A stretch of 64,000 bases of DNA from positions 6,324,001 through 6,388,000 of the forward strand of contig OU612069.1 in NCBI GenBank assembly GCA_914767715.1, read 5' to 3'. Shown in pieces: positions 46,850 through 58,223 of the stretch. Every line of letters starts with the position of its first letter. Position 1 is the stretch's first letter. The notes under the pieces were generated by a model. The model worked only from the letters and a program-made list of their open reading frames with translations. It ran no database searches and was not told the DNA's origin. A program made the translations under genes and the position numbers. This stretch comes from Membranipora membranacea. Lineage: Eukaryota; Bryozoa; Gymnolaemata; Cheilostomatida; Membraniporidae.

Positions 46850-48095
46850 CTGTGGTGGAAAAAAAACATGTGAAAAACCATAAATATAATACCATTGTAG
46901 GAAATAATCCGCAATAAAAAGCGACAAGAGAACTTCCAACAAAGTCAGAGTTTGATCATACTAGTATCATTGATATCTCAAACTAGAATATAGTAACCTT
47001 TGATAGTGAATCATATTATGTGAATCTAGACATAATAATATAAACATAATACATTGTTGTATGTAATTTCATGACTCGTGTAACTACACTCTGATATTAA
47101 GTTATATAAAGATAAACAAAGATAAGTAGTCTGTTTGCAAAGAGTGAATGGGCTAGGCGAAACAATTCATTTCATTGGCATCTATATCATTACTTGAGAA
47201 ATTCTTTTTCAAAAGTGCCGAACAAGAAACCAAAAAAATCGACTGAGAGTTTATAGATTATTATTGTAGCATGTAATATTTAATTATGGCTTTCTTGAAA
47301 AAATAAATGCTGCCTCACATTCTTAAAACGATGCCTCCAGGTACCTCGCTTTGCAGATGCTACCCTGGATAAAGTATATGCTATCTTCTTATTGAGTACT
47401 GTGCAATAGTGCTAGGAAATAATAAACAATATATTATTGGCAAAGATTAAATTCATCTAGATAATTATCGAGCTTTGGAGTTATCATACTTAAATATTAT
47501 ATATAAGGTTTTTATCAGAGTATTCTAGTCTACAGAATCAGAATTGGTTGATCTATCAACATGGATAGGGATGGGAGAATGTGAATCTGAACTGAACTCC
47601 CTCATTAATGAGAGACAGTTTTAGATTGATCAATTAACCATGTAACTTGTCATCTTTCTGATTTAGATTTTGCTGTCTGGATAGATTTGCTTTCCTTGTA
47701 ATGTAGGTATCGAAGGATATAATAGTAACCATGAATCAATGAATCTCAATCAGATGTTGCAGATAATAATATGAATTTCTGGTGTTGCAAGGTAGGTGAT
47801 CCAGATGGGAAACTTAATCTATAAATGCTGACTTAAACCCACAGTGATGCTGGCTTGACAATGATTGAAATAAGAAAATATAGCCTCACTCATATGAATG
47901 CCGCTATCTTGTAGAGATGTTAATCAATAAATAGTGAATTTTGTACGCTCATTGAATATGCTAATCAATTCTTACAGGCGATTCCTGGTCAATTTATGAT
48001 TTACCAGTAGTTGATAAAAACTGAGGAAATCAGACAAAGGCGATTAGAGTAAAATAAATATCCCTGAACCAAACTATATTGTTATTTTGAAAACT
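46850..48095. other. intron of the LRR gene
   Basis: It contains the LRR exon remnant at about 47326-47376. From 47590 on it carries intron phrases ('TTTTAGATTGATCAATTAACCATGTAA' in pieces) that flank LRR exons elsewhere in the window. It therefore descends from an LRR-exon unit that has largely decayed. Confidence 0.55.
47326..47376 (-). pseudogene. remnant of an LRR exon
   Basis: On the minus strand, CTTTATCCAGGGTAG|CATCTGC resembles the conserved ATTTATCCACCACAG|CATCTGC acceptor, followed by 'ICK' and a short stretch similar to the exon start with indels and then a stop. Only about 35 exon bases remain. Confidence 0.5.
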
Positions 48096-48099
48096 GTAA

Positions 48100-49480
48100 T
48101 AAAATGACATTCATGTCTGTTTGGAGTTGATAATCCAAGTATAACTTTCGAGCTGCACTGCACTAAAAGGATTTGCTCTGGAACCTCCACTGACCAAAAC
48201 CTTCTCAAACTGGTGAATGAAATATGATGTATATCATCTGAAGATATTCCTTGTCAATTTTTAAACTTTGCTGCACTGGACATCAAGAAATTTTTTGACT
48301 GTGTAACTCATATAGTAACTGAATTTACTCAAAAATTCAACAGTACACTATTGGTAGCATCCTTTATGAAAAAATCATTTATCAAACAGGTCTTAAACCA
48401 TGAAGGTTAATGGTATTTTTATCGATGATCTCACTAAATTGTTCTCTGTTCGCCAATGACTGTCTCATCATGACCAGTGGAAATGGCCCAAACCTGTCCA
48501 TAAACAATATACAGTATTCACTAGCCTTAACTTTTGACTGGTATAATTGGAATAAATTGATACTCAATGCGTCAAAGACAGATTTTATAACCGTCTCAAA
48601 CAAATTTTCCCTAAGCAAATGTTTAGGGCAAGTCCTTCAAGCAGTCAGACAAATTAAAATATTTAGGAGTAATTTTAGATAAAAATATGAATTTTGTATC
48701 CCATGTCACAGAAATTAAACAAAAACTACACCCAATCATAGCAAATTTTGAGAGAAATTGTAGGGTTCTGAATGAAACCTTAGCTGCAGTCTGGTACACA
48801 CAGTTAACAAGACCAAACATTGAATATCTTGCTCAATTACTTTTTGCTCCGATGAATATTATTGAACAAGAGTTGAAACCGATGTTTAAGAATCATAAAT
48901 CTAAATTGCCCAAAAGTTGAGAAAAGGCATTTGAAATGAAATCACCAACGGGTATTATTATTTATCCCTTTTTACATTTTCAATCGATTGACAAATTGGT
49001 CTCTATTATCGATGACAATTAATGACTGTGAAATTAGAAACACATACAAGACTTGGTAAAAGTGAGGGCTTGATGCTTTTTATAGACAAATACAGGTTCT
49101 TCTTTGTGGAATATTGTGCAAAATTTTTTTATCACTTGCCCCTGACCGTTAAGCTATGCCATGATCTCAAATCATACAAGACATCAAAAGCCACCTTTTA
49201 AGTGCATAAATTTTTAACTTTTCTACTCCTCAATACTTGCATTTTTATTCTTCATTTACTCCATTAGATAGGAAATAGTTCATTTGAAATTTTTTCAATT
49301 TTCTCAATTGCCTGTAATCTCTGTATTTTTAAACCTTTGTGTGTCCTAGTATTTCACCCACACATTCATAATTTACTTTTAATTTAATTTTAAAAGAATT
49401 TGCTTTCATCTTTGGTTAATGAACAAAAGTTCCTGAACTCATTAATACTACCAGAACAAATATGCAATACATATATAAGT
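48100..49480 (+). mobile_element. LINE family E, longest copy
   Basis: Broken frames give, in order, an RT segment like 'SGTSTDQNLLKLVNEI' (48170-48220), AALDIKKFFDCVTHIV with the first catalytic Asp present (48270-48315), LFANDCLIMTSG where the FADD motif has Asn for the first Asp (about 48450-48485), 'WNKLILNASKTDFI', and the thumb 'SHVTEIKQKLHPIIANFERN' (48700-48770). A C-terminal block and 3' UTR to about 49480 complete it. This is the best guide to the fragments beside the LRR exons. Module F follows its 3' end. It is dead. Confidence 0.75.
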
Positions 49481-51639
49481 GATGATGTATTAATTGTTTG
49501 AAATAAGGTTATATTGCTAACCATGTGGATTCATTATTCTTAGGTGGATCTGTGGCTGTTATTTGAGATTACCGTAATGTTGTAAGTGAGCACACCTTAT
49601 TATTCAGCCAGTTGAAGGCGATAAGTTGGCTTTTATTCAAATTGTGTAGCCTGCCGTATGGTCATAACCTTTGTTTGTGATACCACCATGGCTAAGATAA
49701 TTTTGAATACATATTCGGTTCTAATTTCACATTTACGTAGTTTTGATTTTCATATTTTGGGAGTTGTGCTCACTCGCAAGCGAGAAGTGTCAGAATTACT
49801 CTCAAAGATAAACAAAGGCTAAAACAAAGGGATCTGAATACCCTAAATATTTAAATATAAACTGTCCCCAATAACCCTGTTTCATCAATCAATGTTACAT
49901 TTCCCCAGATATCAATCTCAACTAGGAAAATTAGCGTAGAGTGCTATGAGAGTAACATCACTATCAGAAATGGTCGAATGGACCTAGTTTTCCTTCAAAG
50001 TTTTCTATAACTCACTAAATTCCATAAATGCAGTGAAAACTCCTTTATTACACTAAAATTATTAGATTAATCATCAAAGCAAATTTTGCCAATGCCAAAT
50101 ATTAAATACATATAATATAAAGAAGACCAAATAGTGGAGTTGATATGCAAGGTATCAGAGCTTTTATTACTATCATTAAAATCATCCTCTCCCGAAATAG
50201 GACAGCTGCCATACATTTGTGAAACATCATAAGGACTGCTGGCAATAGATCAGATGAGAAATCCCACTGCAAAGAAGCTATCCATTGTCAGGCAGAATTA
50301 TATTGCAACCCCACCAGAAACTTTCTTAAATTGTCAGGAAATCTCTTGAATTATTTCCCTCAAGATCAGGTTTCGTTATTTGAGTTTTCCTCAAAATAAC
50401 GAAACAAACAATTCTGTTTACTAATTAATTTTATTTGCTTTTGGTCCCACTTTTCTGAAAAACTTAGGGCTTTTTTAAAGGTTACAAACTTGCGAAGGAG
50501 CAAACACGATTGGGCAATACATTCTAAAGATGAGAAAAGGTTTTCTTAAATACCCATACATAGTATCTCTGACATTAAATTTTGCAGTCTAAATAGGTTT
50601 GGATGTCCTTGTGATGCATGTATTACAGGAGGTAACATTTACCACAAATAAATTGACTCGATCTAATTTTTTTTGGATATAATGGTTTATAGGTATTTCT
50701 TGTGATGCAAGTGTTGCAAAACAGATATGGAAGTTAATATATGAATGCTCTTTTAAACCCACAACTTTGCTTGCTTGAGGACCAATCGGTGTTGTTGAAA
50801 TGTAGCCTACTACCTATTTATGTTGATCATTCTCAAAGTAGATTTATATTACCAGACTCAAAACCTCTTTGAATATTTGAATGCTTCATTCTTGCGAGCG
50901 ATCCCATTTGAAGTTTTGGGTTATGCAAATTCGGGAATGCATTCAAATGTCATCAGAGCAAAAAAATTTACCAAGCTTCAGACTATGGTATTAGCTGCTT
51001 GCCGTTGAGTGTTAAGAAAAGTGTTGAATGTGAAAATGAATGTCGATATGGTTTTTGAATGTAGGTCATGTTACTATTGTTGGCTTGGGTATGAGTTGGA
51101 AGGAGAAAATATAATCCACATGGATACCCATAATTTTCAGAGATGCTCATCATTTCATAGTGAGATTGACACACTGTCTCGATTCGCAAATTCTTCATTC
51201 CAATAAATTTTATAAAAAAGTATGAAATGCGTTCCACTACTGGGTACTTTACCACGAGCTGGCATAAGCCAGCAGTAGGCAGGGGATGAGATGTGCTATA
51301 TCCCCTTCGCTATTCGTTATGGTGATGGATATAGTTATACAGAATTTACAAAGCAGTGTGAGTGGGATTTAGGTTGCGAATAACCAAATACTTCTGCCAA
51401 TGAGGGCATTTATGGACAAGACTCAGGTTGTGGCTTTAATCTATAGACTGTATGAGTTGATAAAGAGATGTGTGATGCGATTCAAACCTTTCACAAGACA
51501 GTCCCTGCCTCTGTGTCAAGGTAAACCTGTACCGAATACATACTTCATAGAAACAGAGCTTATTTTCACGCCTGCAGAGCAGCCTGCGAAGAGCTTAGGA
51601 AGATGGTATAGTTTTCTGATCACAGACAGGTTTCGCTGT
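49481..51639. other. intron: module F, then mostly unique DNA
   Basis: Module F lies at 49481-49740. An LRR-flank phrase ('GGAGCAAACACGATTG') appears again at about 50500 without any exon. A hairpin with 15-16 bp arms lies at 50370-50405. Open frames at 50820-51008 and 51009-51206 have no recognisable content. No gene is supported. Confidence 0.45.
50370..50405. repeat. short hairpin
   Basis: GTTTCGTTATTTGAG pairs with CTCAAAATAACGAAAC across a 5-base loop, with a single one-base bulge. No function is apparent. Confidence 0.6.
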
Positions 51640-54600
51640 CACATTATTATCCTGCACACAGCATAGCATTGCTAGGCAGACCATCAATTCAAACATAAAA
51701 TCAACAAAAACTTAGCCTTAGTCGGACTCAAAGCCCTAAATAATTATTCAACAAGTTATATTTGAACAAAATTTTGCATTTTCATCCTTGTTTTGTCCTC
51801 AGGTCAGTTTACGATTCAGTGTTTGATTTTTAAAATAATGTTGGCTAACTCTTCTGATTTGTAAAAGGTTGAATGAGCAAACATTATTTCTTATTATTTC
51901 TAACGGTTTCTAGAGAAACTACCTATAATAAAAAAAATTATGACCGTGTATGTTAATAATGACAGAACACATCATTTAAAATCATTGCCATTATTTGCTC
52001 TTACAATAAACCATGTCAACATTTTTTCTCAAAAAAACCTGGACCTTTAATTGATGCAACTACAGAGCCTGTGTAGAAATAAGTATTAATTTCATATTCG
52101 AATGACCATAATGACAAAAAGTCAATGTTATGCATTATTGGTAACCTTTAGCCAAACTGCGAAACATTCAGCTCCCTGTACTCCTTGTCAGAAACGCTGC
52201 CAAGGGAGCAGACCTCAAGTTCAAAACAGCACCTATAAAGGAGCAGCCACATGCCTTTGGAAAACTCTTGTGGAAGATCCAAAATATCAAAGGCATGCCA
52301 TCCAACGAGTTTACAGGCCAGGTAGAATATTGGTTTCTCACTCATAGCTGTCCGAACATTTACTTGTTTCAATGTAATTTTCCTACTCTATCTTGTTTGA
52401 ATTTACCCACGGGTTGTCAATGATATCGCAAATGTCAGTTCAGTTCAGTGAAACTATGAGAAACGCAAAGTTTTGTGGTTGTATCGGGAGTGTATTGCAG
52501 TTGAAAAATTGGAATTCTAAAGTTTAGCTAATCTAGGGTGACTCATAATATTTATTACCTATTTATTTGTTTAAAGAGGTTTTCTGGAAAGTTTACAGAT
52601 AACAGAGTAGTTAAAGAGTAACTTGTTGACCTCTAACACACAACTTAATAAAAAAAAAGGGGTTATACACAAATAAATGATGATGTTCTAGAAATAGGAA
52701 TGTAAGCTGTATATGGCATTATAGAAAAAGAATATTATATATATATTATCATAATTATTGTACTTGTAATGATTATTAATAATGTATTCCTTAAAAGATA
52801 GTGGGTTGTCAGCCGTTTTGCATTTCAATCTGAAATTGTGCAGTAGATTTAAAAGAGCTATTTTGCCAAAATGTGTCCTGAAGGAAGGCTTTATTACTGA
52901 AAATTTACGTCTCAGGGAGTGTTGGTGTTTATTAAACTTTTGCACCAGGTGAATAATGCGCTTTGATGCTTTATTTGTGGCTACTTTCTTATGTGTAAAT
53001 TTGTGAAATAGGTTATGTCTTCTACATTTTAGGGTGAGTAAGTTTTAGAGTGATCTACCAGTTGTGACAGAGAACTTTTTAGGTGTAGATATTATGATTC
53101 TAATTTCTTTATTCTGGTCCCTTTCAATAGTTTCGGATGTTTTTTGTGTGCCTTCTAGGTTGATAGATGAGCAGTATTCTAAGATAGATCCAACAAGAAA
53201 TTTGTAAGTCATGTATCATATTTTTTTCAGATTTGAAAGTAGGTATACTACTCTGTTCGCTTTAGTTGCCGTTTCATTGACTTTGATATGGAAAGATAAA
53301 TCAGTATCCAGGGTAACCCCCAGTTCATTGATAGAGAGTTTTGTCTCAATTTTTGAGGTTTGAAATCTATTCGGTAAAATTTGTCACTGTTTCTTTTGGA
53401 AAATATGCAGAATTGTGTTTTGTCGATGTAGAGTCTCAACAAGTGGCTATGATACCAATCTGATGCTGTCTGTAGCAGAGTATTGGACTCCGCCAGTACT
53501 TCATTTATGCTTGTGGCTGTTCAGTAGATTAGTGTATCACCTGCATAAGTGAATTGTCAAATGTTGATAGAAATCCATTAATAGCTAAGTTAAAGAGGAT
53601 AGGGCCCAGGATGGAACCTTGAGGTACCCCACAGGTGATTGCTTATGAACTAGATCGTGACAACCCTAGTTTCATTACTTGATATTCATTTTGAAGATAG
53701 ATCAAAGTAGTGCTGTTGCAGAACTAAAGTATTGTTTTTTTTCCAATATGTATAGAAGAAGTCTGTGATTGATTGTATCTAACGCTTTTTTTGGACATCT
53801 AGGGATGAGGCTCCAATGTAACAAGGAGTGGGTTGGTCAAGTTTAATTTCCCATCGTTGCAGCACAGATAGCAACATTTGCTCGGTTGAATGATTCTGAC
53901 AAAATCCGAATTGTAAGTCTCAGAATAAGTTGTGTTTCTCTATGTAAGACACCATTTGATTTTTCATGTCAAGTTCAAACATCTTTGACAGGATTGGAAG
54001 CGAGGATATTGGTCGATAGTTTGACGGGCCACATTTGTAACCCTTTTTATGAATTGTCGTGACAGGGGAAGATTTTAAGCAGTCAGGGAAGATTTACCGG
54101 AATGGATAGCGGGTAGGCAATTAAGTAAACTATTATTTTATCATTGCTGGTATGCCACTTAGACCACCACTCTTGTCTGCACTAATTGAAACTGATATAA
54201 TATAGGCTTCAGTATAAAAGATGAAAAATCTCAAGTCCATGTTTGGACAATCAATTTAGTATATCAAACACATAGAATCAATGATGATCATGACAAAAAG
54301 TCCTTTTAATGGTTTTGGTTGAGCCAGTCTTATCAGTCTCTGAATTTGTAGGTGTATAATGTATGCTTGCTGGTCAGAGACATATTATTATCTCAGCCTA
54401 TGCACCAGAAGGTTCAATCAATCTGATTTTCATCATGTTTTCAGTTTTGCAATCATTTTGGTCAAGTTTTGGATCCTCAAACAACTTAAATTTAGCAAAT
54501 AATAATATTGTGACAGTGAGTGAGCAGAAGCCTCATCATGTGACAATTATCTTCCAGAGCCATCCTTAAGCTTCAGATAACTATTACTGTTTTGTAAGAT

Positions 54601-54781
54601 ACCTGAAGCCCTCACAGTGTTACAATGATAAGTGATGGGGTATCAAGTTATCAAGAAATTTCCCTTGTGATGCCTGACTACATTTAGCGGGGACTGAGAG
54701 TAAAGAGATTGAAATAAAAAGCTTACTCTTAATATCAAATTTTAGCTTGGTATATATTATATAGTTATATATATATATTAA
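51640..54781. other. intron duplicate (partner 43553-46030) with a LINE inserted
   Basis: It is collinear with 43.8-46.0 kb except for the minus-strand LINE at about 52690-54110, which interrupts this copy only. It ends in a short TA microsatellite (about 54758-54778). Confidence 0.5.
52690..54110 (-). mobile_element. degenerate CR1/Jockey-type LINE, minus strand
   Basis: Read on the minus strand across many breaks it gives FGFCQNHSTEQMLL (RT motif, about 53880-53940), then a 'LDVQKK' remnant where a catalytic Asp motif should be, then GVPQG-like sequence with 'SILGPILFNLAIN' spread over frames (about 53590-53640), and YAGDT in place of YADD (about 53540), where Gly replaces the first Asp. 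It ends with a C-terminal 'HSLRRKFSVIKPSFRTHFGK' region (52800-52930). It is inactive. The 3' end lies near 52690 in an AT-rich stretch. Confidence 0.75.
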
Positions 54782-54895
54782 GCGCTCAAATGGTGGCAGG
54801 TTGCTGGTAGAGGCATTTCATTATCAACCACTTTCTGAAGAGAAAGTGGTCGATAATGAAATGCCTCTACCAGCATCCCGTCATCGTTTGAGCGC
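54782..54895. repeat. 55-bp-arm inverted repeat with 4-base loop
   Basis: Arms at 54782-54836 and 54841-54895 surround the loop GAAG. The inner 30 or so bases pair perfectly except for one position, and the outer part has a handful of mismatches. It starts next to a TA microsatellite. It could be a foldback MITE (ends GCGCTCAAA/TTTGAGCGC), or a hairpin RNA if transcribed; on the minus strand the single inner mismatch becomes a G-U pair. Confidence 0.85.
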
Positions 54896-55874
54896 ATAAA
54901 CTAACCAGTATCCTGATATTGCGCAGCACAACTTAACAATACAATTAATGATGACATTTAATTCACACAACTTATCATAAATTTATCATAACTTTGTTTA
55001 TAATTGTATGACCCTGTAGCTAAACACTACTCTTAGGTTTTATGGGCCGCGGGGACAAATTTCCAATTTTCAGAGACTAGTTGGAAAATTTTGATATCAA
55101 AGTTATATTATTAATAGCATGATCAGCGGTATTCTATACAGAGCGAGAATGACATAAAGCTAACTGGTTAGTCAATGTCCACACGATAGTAATCAACTAC
55201 TCTTGAACAAGATAATGGCAGTGGCATTAAATTACTGGGTGAAGAGCAGGATAAATTTGTATTCATCATAATTTGTTTGGTTATTTTGTTAGAGTTATGC
55301 ACTGGTGTTGGCATGATGCTCTGTAAGATTGACAGAAACACATCGCTGGGTTGTGTTTTTATTATTTCATATTTCCGGGTATTTCATTTGTGATGACCTA
55401 GAAATTGCCTAACGTAAACTATGAAGCAACATCATCATTTTTGTTGTTATATCAACCTCACAAAAACATTCATAAAGATGATTGTATATTGACCAAAAAA
55501 TAACTCACATCTACTGCTTGTTCTAAATCTCATAACACTACAGGCAAAAGGGATTGGATTCTATGAAATTGGAAAATAACCCACCCTTCCTACACATAAA
55601 TATGAACCTCAGAAGCATTTGAAACATTTTCACCAGGATTGTCAAAAATAGCTTCAATTCAACAGTTAGAAACATTTTATCTTGGAAATCAAATTCTCAT
55701 CTGATTTATCAGCAATAGAGCATGATTTGGTCCTGTTTCACACTATCGAACAATAAATTGGGCATCAGCTCAACCTGCAAGATCAAATTTGTAATACAGT
55801 GTGTAGGCACTCAGTTATACATATAACATAGTATGGTGTTATACAAACTCAATCATACATATTTGGACTCTTAC
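54896..55874. other. first part of intron 2 of the LRR gene
   Basis: I see no repeats, exons or transposon proteins here. Confidence 0.45.
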
Positions 55875-56106
55875 CTCTGTAGCTGATTTACATGTGGTAT
55901 TTTGTAGAGATCGAGCTCTATCAGATGAGGAGCTACCTCACATAGATTGGGAGGGATATGACCTCTGATGAGCATTTGTGTGATATGGAGACCTCGAGCT
56001 TCTGCTGTCAGTTCGGATAATGACAGTGATTTTAGTGTCACCTCACTAAGGTGAGGTACTTTATCAATCTTAGGTTCTCCAGTATGCCGGTACCAGACCT
56101 CATACC
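55875..56106 (-). CDS. LRR gene exon 2, linker and start of LRR domain
   Basis: The acceptor is TTGCTGTCTAG just above 56106 and the donor is GTAAGA at 55874-55869. The exon is 232 bp, enters in phase 1 and leaves in phase 2. Exon 1 supplies the first base of the split Gly codon and the next exon the last base of a Ser codon, so both junctions agree. It has no stop. It reads YEVWYRHTGEPKIDKVPH, then 'LKSLSLSELTAEARGL', then PPNLCEVAPHLIELDLYKI and ends HVNQLQ. The second half is LRR-like; the first half I do not recognise. The frame contains no hydrophobic span. Confidence 0.75.
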
Positions 56107-56391
56107 CTAGACAGCAAGTAAAGAATAATAATGAAACAAAATGTTATAGGACTTACTTAAGAGGGACTAACTGGTCAAGCTGTAGTCATCAATTACCAAA
56201 ATTTGGTTATGGGATCGGATGCCTGATCCTCATAATACGAACCATGTCCTCAACTTAGCACCCGTCCAACAAAAATCTCAAAATCCAGAATATAGTCCAG
56301 TCAGATGAATTACACAACACTGCACTTTGGACTATCATTTGTTTCACATTAACAAATTTGCTTGTCATCAACTTTGTGCTTAAACTCCTAC

Positions 56392-56506
56392 CTTGGGTCT
56401 CATTAGCTCTTGTATGGGTGTCTCTTGAGATACTTAAACGAGCCCCAGGCCTAGGTTCTTCATCCTGTGGCCTGATCTCAGGGGGCTTACTTTTATTGTT
56501 TCCCAT
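56392..56506 (-). CDS. LRR gene exon 1, N-myristoylation signal
   Basis: It has 38 codons plus one base. The ATG at 56506-56504 has a strong context (A at -3, G at +4) and lies 16 or 23 bases after a splice acceptor (CATACTTCTTTTAG or TAG at 56523), so a 5' UTR exon should lie further right. The protein starts MGNNKSKP: Gly2, Ser6 and Lys7 fit the N-myristoyltransferase consensus. The rest is polar and disordered (KPPEIRPQDEEPRPGARL). The donor is AAG|GTAGGA at 56392, phase 1, matching exon 2. The product is predicted to be a cytoplasmic, membrane-anchored LRR protein. I cannot name the gene. An upstream in-frame extension with a hydrophobic run is considered an artefact of translating the intron's pyrimidine tract. 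Confidence 0.65.
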
Positions 56507-56844
56507 GATTATCACTTGGCACCTACAAGCTAAAAGAAGTATGATAAATAAGACACTGATATATGTGTCTATGTATACTGATTTTTTATTCATTTGCCCG
56601 ACCATGCATTGTGAACATGAAGGAGATCAGTTTGAGATGAAACACCAATGACTACGGGACAACAGAGCATGTGCGACTAGAAATCAGAATAAGAAAATAT
56701 CAATCAATCCAGTTGCAAAACCGTAATCCTATAGTAATTTTCTAACCAATATTCATCTTCTGTTGCGGATGACCAAATTTCATTTGATTAATACACTAAC
56801 CTGCACCACAATTTTTAATTGTCAAAATCTAACAACAATATATC

Positions 56845-57408
56845 ATGTTTACAATTAACTATAGCTCATTCTTAATAAATGACAATAATTTGCCAGCATT
56901 TGACTTTTTAGAGATATCTAATGAGATAACTGAGTCTGTAATCGACTGTTCATCGGAAAGGAAGGCTATGGGCTATGATGGAATACCCATCAGCCTTATA
57001 AAAGAAAATAAAACCACACTTTCACAGATCTTAACCCACATGATTAACTTAGTAGTGCGCACCTCAAAATTCCCGGATAGCCAAAAAATTGCCCGTGTAA
57101 CACCACTTCACAAAAAAGGATCTAAGTCAGCATTATCCAAACTTGTAGAAAAGACTTTAGCATCACAGCAGCGTTTCCACTTTGAAAGTAACAATATTTT
57201 TAGCGACAGCCAGTTTGGTTTCCGGGAAAACCGCAACACTTCATTAGCTATTTCACGCTTAATGGAGAAACTCTATAAGAATTTTAACAATAGTGACATA
57301 ACCCGAGGAATATTTCTAGATTTTAGTAAAGCTTTTGACACCATAGACCATGAAATTTTAATCGCAAAACTACCTTACTATAATTTCACCCCTGATGTAA
57401 TCTTGTAA
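56845..57408 (+). pseudogene. LINE reverse transcriptase, N-terminal half
   Basis: It shows the CR1/Jockey order: 'AMGYDGIPISLIKEN' (41-55), VTPLHKKG (85-92), then DSQFGFRENRNTSLA (121-135) and FLDFSKAFDTIDHE (157-170) with catalytic Asp159 intact. The usual 'NYRPISLLP' block between residues 93 and 100 is missing; 'KKGSKS' runs directly into 'LSKLVEKTL', so there is an internal deletion. The frame ends at a stop at 57406-57408, and homology resumes in another frame within 30 bases. Confidence 0.85.
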
Positions 57409-57437
57409 AAACATATTTATCCGAGAGGTACCAGTAT

Positions 57438-58223
57438 GTGAAGCTGGATTCGTACAGTTCATCATGGCTGCCGATTAAAATTGGGGTACCTCAAGGCTTA
57501 GTTCTAGGCCCTATCTTATTTCTTATATTTATTAATGATCCTATAAAAGCAGCTCCTGACCTTGAATATATTTTATTTGCAGATGACACAAACATTTTTT
57601 CAACAGATTCCCATTTAGTGCAAGAAAATCTGCACAAAGCAGAAACTTGGTGTATTGCAAACAAGTTCATTTCGAATTACTCTAAAACTCATATTGTACA
57701 AATTTGTAAAAAGCTCAATTTTATACTGTTGTTCATGCGTTCCATAAGACCATATTTAGATATTCCAATGATGATAAATTTATACTACACATTTTTTTAC
57801 CCACACTTAATTTACGGCATCGAGTTCCGGGGCCATGCAGCTGAATGCGAGATAAACCAAAATTTACTTTTGCAAAAATCAGCACTCCGTGTCATTTTAG
57901 AAATTCATCCACGAGGCCATGTAACTTCATGCTTTGAGCACCTTAAAATTATGCCGGTGCAAATGCTATTTAAATATCGCTTTTTAATATTATATTCAAA
58001 AACAATTGCAAATTGTGAGATCTGTGTGAGCTCACCAAATGTTAGTTTCACAAGAAGTAAACTTGGAGTTGTCCCTCAAAGAGCCAAAAACTGCAGGGGG
58101 GCAAGGTCCCTGTTGACGACAGGTGTAAACCTGCTCAACAGGTACCTTTCTGGTGAAGGGGTTTCTCAGCCCCTTGGTCTGCGTGGTCGGCTGACCAGGG
58201 CCCTGTGGGGGTGTGGTGCATAG
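57438..58223 (+). pseudogene. LINE reverse transcriptase, C-terminal half
   Basis: GVPQG (residues 16-20 from the Met at 57438), GPILFLIFIND, and EYILFADDTNIF with intact FADD (47-50) are followed by 'WCIANKFISNYSKT'. A jump past the 'YLG' motif into the C-terminal region marks a second deletion. It ends 'NLLNRYLSGEGVSQP' and a GC-rich tail. The active-site residues survive, but the frameshift and deletions make it non-functional. Confidence 0.85.

Noticed and set aside
54782-54895. A firm microRNA call for the long hairpin
   Set aside because: The loop is only 4 bases and the stem is longer and more perfect than animal pre-miRNAs; a foldback element explains it as well.
56507-56605. A signal peptide or transmembrane segment at the start of the LRR protein
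   Set aside because: The hydrophobic residues are encoded by the pyrimidine-rich tract directly before a consensus splice acceptor, so this is most likely intron.
56358-56651. Plus-strand 97-codon open frame over LRR exon 1
   Set aside because: It is the antisense shadow of exon 1 and its acceptor, with no family match.
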